DNA from: Marinilabiliales bacterium
GTDB taxonomy: Bacteria; Bacteroidota; Bacteroidia; Bacteroidales; F082
Assembly (NCBI GenBank): GCA_002869465.1
Contig: PKSW01000074.1
Coordinates: 1 to 6,970, forward strand
DNA length: 6,970 bases
Direction of reading: 5' to 3'
Shown here: in pieces, positions 5,156 to 6,970 of the stretch
Layout of the letters: each line of letters opens with the position of its first letter
How positions within the stretch are numbered: position 1 is the stretch's first letter
Program-made: the position numbers and the translations under genes
The notes under the pieces: generated by a model
The model's database searches: none
Told to the model about the DNA's origin: nothing
What the model saw: the letters and a program-made list of their open reading frames with translations, nothing else

Positions 5156-6757
5156 TTACCACCCGACAATTGTAATTCCTGCTGACCAAGTATATAATTC
5201 GGGGCCTCGATCTTTTACAAACAATTGGTTTAGGCCTACATTTGCCCAAAGATTGATCACGCTAAAGCCTATCCGTACCATACCTTCAAATTTGAAAGGT
5301 TGCATATGAAAGCTGTTGTAGTTTTTTACAATATTTCGCTGACTTGCGTTGGGTGTATTGTACGATTGTTCGTCAACTATACCTGTTCCGGGGTCTTGTA
5401 AATAATAGGTTTCATTTGCATTATTGAAATATATTTTTGTATGGGTTCTGACCCTTGCACTTCCTAGCACGCCAACTCCAAAATGAAAGCGTTTGAACCT
5501 ATTAGTATTTTTGGTCTGAATTTCATACATAAAAGGAACCGTGATATACATGGCTGTCAGCTTGGTTTTTCTTACGGACAGATTTTGTCCATTCTGATTT
5601 ACCATATAATAACCATTTATCTGCGAATTATCAGGGGTCAAATAAGTGGTAGAGTTAAACCGATAGTTTACCCAAGCCATACCAATTCCGGTTACGAATC
5701 CCATATTTTTGGCTTTATTTAGGGCGATATTCTGTTCGTACAGGTTCAGGTTAACTGCCATCGATTTCTCATATTGGAGGTTCAGGTAGTCATTTTCAAC
5801 ACCCCAGTCTGTATTAAAATCAGGGGTTACATACCCATTAATACCTAATTCTACACCACCCCAATGGCCATTGAACCGTTTTACTTTGCATTTTTCATAA
5901 CTAACATTTCCATCTTCATCAACTATAATTGTATGCCTGCCGACAGTTACCCGTGTCGTATCGCTATCAATCACTTCAACATTCAACCCCCCAACCTTTA
6001 CGGTGGTTGTATCACTATAGGTATAGACTTCAGCTTTCCGTATCGTGTCATTAATTATTACTACATTTTTTTCTCCTGTATTGGACCTGACGATCAGCGA
6101 CTCTGGTGTATTCAAATATTTTACTTCAGAAGCGCCACTGATATCGTAAGTTAAATTGGAACTGGTATTTACAAAAACTTCACTGGCGCCACTAGCTGAT
6201 GCAACTGTACTTTCCGTTACAAATTCTTTTGCCTTCACTTCGGAAGCGCCACTGGCCTCAATAACATGGGATGTAGCTTTCCCTTCCAGTTTTACTTCAG
6301 ACGCACCGGTTGCTTTTGTAACAACGCTATTATAATCCAGCTTAAGTTTAACTTCAGATGCGCCATTGGCAATTATTTCCAGGTCTTCTCCTTTAAGTGT
6401 TTCTGGCGACATCACTTCCGATGCTCCCGATGCTTTGATCATTTTAAAATCCGGCGTAGTGATATAGAACTTCAATTCATCATATCGTTTAATTTTATTG
6501 TACTCAAATGAGAGGGTGGTATTTTTTAAAACGACATCGATTTGATCCAGCAAATTGGCGTTTGTTTCAATAACCACGCTGTAGTCATCTCCTTGAAGTA
6601 AAACAACTTCCAGTCCACCACCGATATCAATTGCATCGAACTGGCCCACCTGCCTTTCCTGTTTAACAATTTCTCCTTTACCGGAAACCTGCGCCATGGC
6701 AGGCGAAATACATATAATAGCTGTCAGTATTAATAATACATGTTCAATTCTTGTCAT
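5156..6757 (-). CDS. Secreted DUF2807 (GIN-type) beta-solenoid fused to a C-terminal outer-membrane beta-barrel
   Basis: The 533-residue product has a signal peptide with hydrophobic core VLLILTAIICI (7-17) and a probable cut after Ala-Met-Ala22. Residues about 33-215 match DUF2807, the putative autotransporter-adhesin head domain: GQFDAIDIGGGLEVVLLQGDDYSVVIE-type opening strands, then six GASEV turns spaced 18-21 residues apart, as expected for stacked solenoid rungs. A linker (about 225-295) contains a tandem 17-residue repeat. From HWGGVELGINGY (299-309) to the end the sequence alternates hydrophobic and polar residues as in a Bacteroidota outer-membrane barrel, and it ends in a strand closing with Trp533, typical of outer-membrane proteins. 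The function is unknown; display or anchoring of the solenoid at the outer membrane is an inference. It follows an unrecognised gene by 74 nt with no clear promoter between them and has its own terminator. Confidence 0.85.
   Translation of the reverse strand: MTRIEHVLLILTAIICISPAMAQVSGKGEIVKQERQVGQFDAIDIGGGLEVVLLQGDDYSVVIETNANLLDQIDVVLKNTTLSFEYNKIKRYDELKFYITTPDFKMIKASGASEVMSPETLKGEDLEIIANGASEVKLKLDYNSVVTKATGASEVKLEGKATSHVIEASGASEVKAKEFVTESTVASASGASEVFVNTSSNLTYDISGASEVKYLNTPESLIVRSNTGEKNVVIINDTIRKAEVYTYSDTTTVKVGGLNVEVIDSDTTRVTVGRHTIIVDEDGNVSYEKCKVKRFNGHWGGVELGINGYVTPDFNTDWGVENDYLNLQYEKSMAVNLNLYEQNIALNKAKNMGFVTGIGMAWVNYRFNSTTYLTPDNSQINGYYMVNQNGQNLSVRKTKLTAMYITVPFMYEIQTKNTNRFKRFHFGVGVLGSARVRTHTKIYFNNANETYYLQDPGTGIVDEQSYNTPNASQRNIVKNYNSFHMQPFKFEGMVRIGFSVINLWANVGLNQLFVKDRGPELYTWSAGITIVGW
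5915..6016 (-). repeat. Tandem 17-residue repeat in the solenoid-barrel linker
   Basis: Residues 248-264 (SDTTTVKVGGLNVEVID) and 265-281 (SDTTRVTVGRHTIIVDE) are adjacent copies of the same unit, SDTT-x-V-x-VG followed by a hydrophobic strand and acidic end. Eight of 17 positions are identical. This suggests two extra beta hairpins or rungs between the DUF2807 head and the barrel. Confidence 0.6.
6122..6427 (-). repeat. Six GASEV repeats of the DUF2807 solenoid
   Basis: GASEV occurs at residues 111, 132, 151, 170, 190 and 208 of the fusion protein. The preceding residues are Ala-Ser, Ala-Asn, Ala-Thr, Ala-Ser, Ala-Ser and Ile-Ser. Spacings are 21, 19, 19, 20 and 18 residues. The DNA varies between copies (several codons for Gly, Ala and Ser), so these are old, protein-level repeats and not a recent DNA expansion. 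Confidence 0.85.
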
Positions 6758-6831
6758 AATTCATCAATTTTAATGTTTGGTGGTAAGACGAACTTGCCCT
6801 TGTTTTTGTTACAGCCCTGAAAAAAATAGTT

Positions 6832-6970
6832 TTAATCAGATGACCTTCCTACGGGCAGTTTCCGGTTAACAACAAAGCTTTGTCCTTCCAGGCTGTAATT
6901 TTTCAGGTTACCTTGGTGATCATAATTTTTAACCAATTCGGCATCGCTGCCTGTGATGGTGTTGAATACG
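6832..6970 (-). CDS. C-terminal 45 residues of an unrecognised protein (partial, runs off right edge)
   Basis: One minus-strand frame is open from the window edge to a TAA at 6834-6832. It encodes 45 residues beginning VFNTITGSDAELV, continuing with KNYDHQGNLKNYSLEG and ending VNRKLPVGRSSD. The other two frames of this strand are less plausible (one stops within 14 codons). The Y-D-x-x-G-N-L pattern recalls short beta-hairpin units seen in secreted proteins, but that is too little to assign a family. The gene lies 74 nt upstream of the DUF2807/barrel gene on the same strand and may share its transcript. Confidence 0.6.
   Translation of the reverse strand, partial: VFNTITGSDAELVKNYDHQGNLKNYSLEGQSFVVNRKLPVGRSSD

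Noticed and set aside
5031..5249. Minus-strand frame of 72 codons spanning the terminator between the DUF2807 gene and yebC
   Set aside because: It crosses a strong intrinsic terminator and overlaps both neighbouring genes in another frame, so it is very unlikely to be a gene.
6113..6445. CRISPR-like or recent DNA tandem repeat suggested by the recurring acttc-nn-a-gcgcca pattern
   Set aside because: The recurrence is a reverse-strand trace of the coding GASEV motif, with degenerate codons and irregular spacing of 54-63 bp. There are no conserved repeat-spacer units.
5483..6511. Plus-strand open frames opposite the DUF2807/barrel gene (5483-5722, 5864-6154, 6266-6511)
   Set aside because: These are antisense shadows of a long conserved coding region, rich in Phe and Cys, with no family match.

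Overview
The window most likely comes from a member of the Bacteroidota, probably outside the genus Bacteroides. The DNA is AT-rich and start codons have A-rich leaders without Shine-Dalgarno sites. Two start regions carry a Bacteroidota-type -7 box (TAnnTTTG). The gene content also fits this phylum: a DUF2807 beta-solenoid fused to an outer-membrane barrel, a small NTF2-like lipoprotein, and a DUF2007 protein. YebC is of the GHSKW N-terminal type. This placement rests on gene content and signals, not on a marker-gene tree.

Layout, left to right. Positions 1-1769 (minus strand) hold a lysine 2,3-aminomutase-like radical SAM enzyme followed by a GNAT acetyltransferase that runs off the left edge. 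The two are probably co-transcribed. Positions 1770-2007 are a divergent intergenic region with a good -7 box facing right and a 13-bp palindrome just upstream of it. Positions 2008-3714 (plus strand) hold a DUF2007 gene that looks frameshifted near its 5' end and perhaps again at its 3' end, an NTF2/SnoaL-like lipoprotein, and mscL. A hairpin lies between the lipoprotein and mscL, and a clear intrinsic terminator follows mscL. Positions 3831-5062 (minus strand) hold yebC followed by a four-helix DUF2214 membrane protein, 38 nt apart. Positions 5096-6757 (minus strand) hold a 533-residue secreted protein, an N-terminal DUF2807 solenoid joined to a C-terminal beta-barrel, with its own terminator. 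The -7 box proposed for yebC overlaps the U-tract of that terminator. Positions 6832-6970 hold the last 45 codons of an unrecognised gene.

The genes are mostly conserved housekeeping or envelope functions and do not form one obvious system. The points most worth a second look are the probable frameshift(s) in the DUF2007 gene, the aminomutase-acetyltransferase pair (reminiscent of N-epsilon-acetyl-beta-lysine synthesis), the aminomutase's missing C-terminal zinc cluster, the solenoid-barrel fusion with six GASEV repeats and a tandem 17-residue repeat in its linker, and the terminator/promoter overlap ahead of yebC. I found no CRISPR array, tRNA, rRNA, insertion sequence or defence system, and nothing that amounts to a clearly new multi-gene system.
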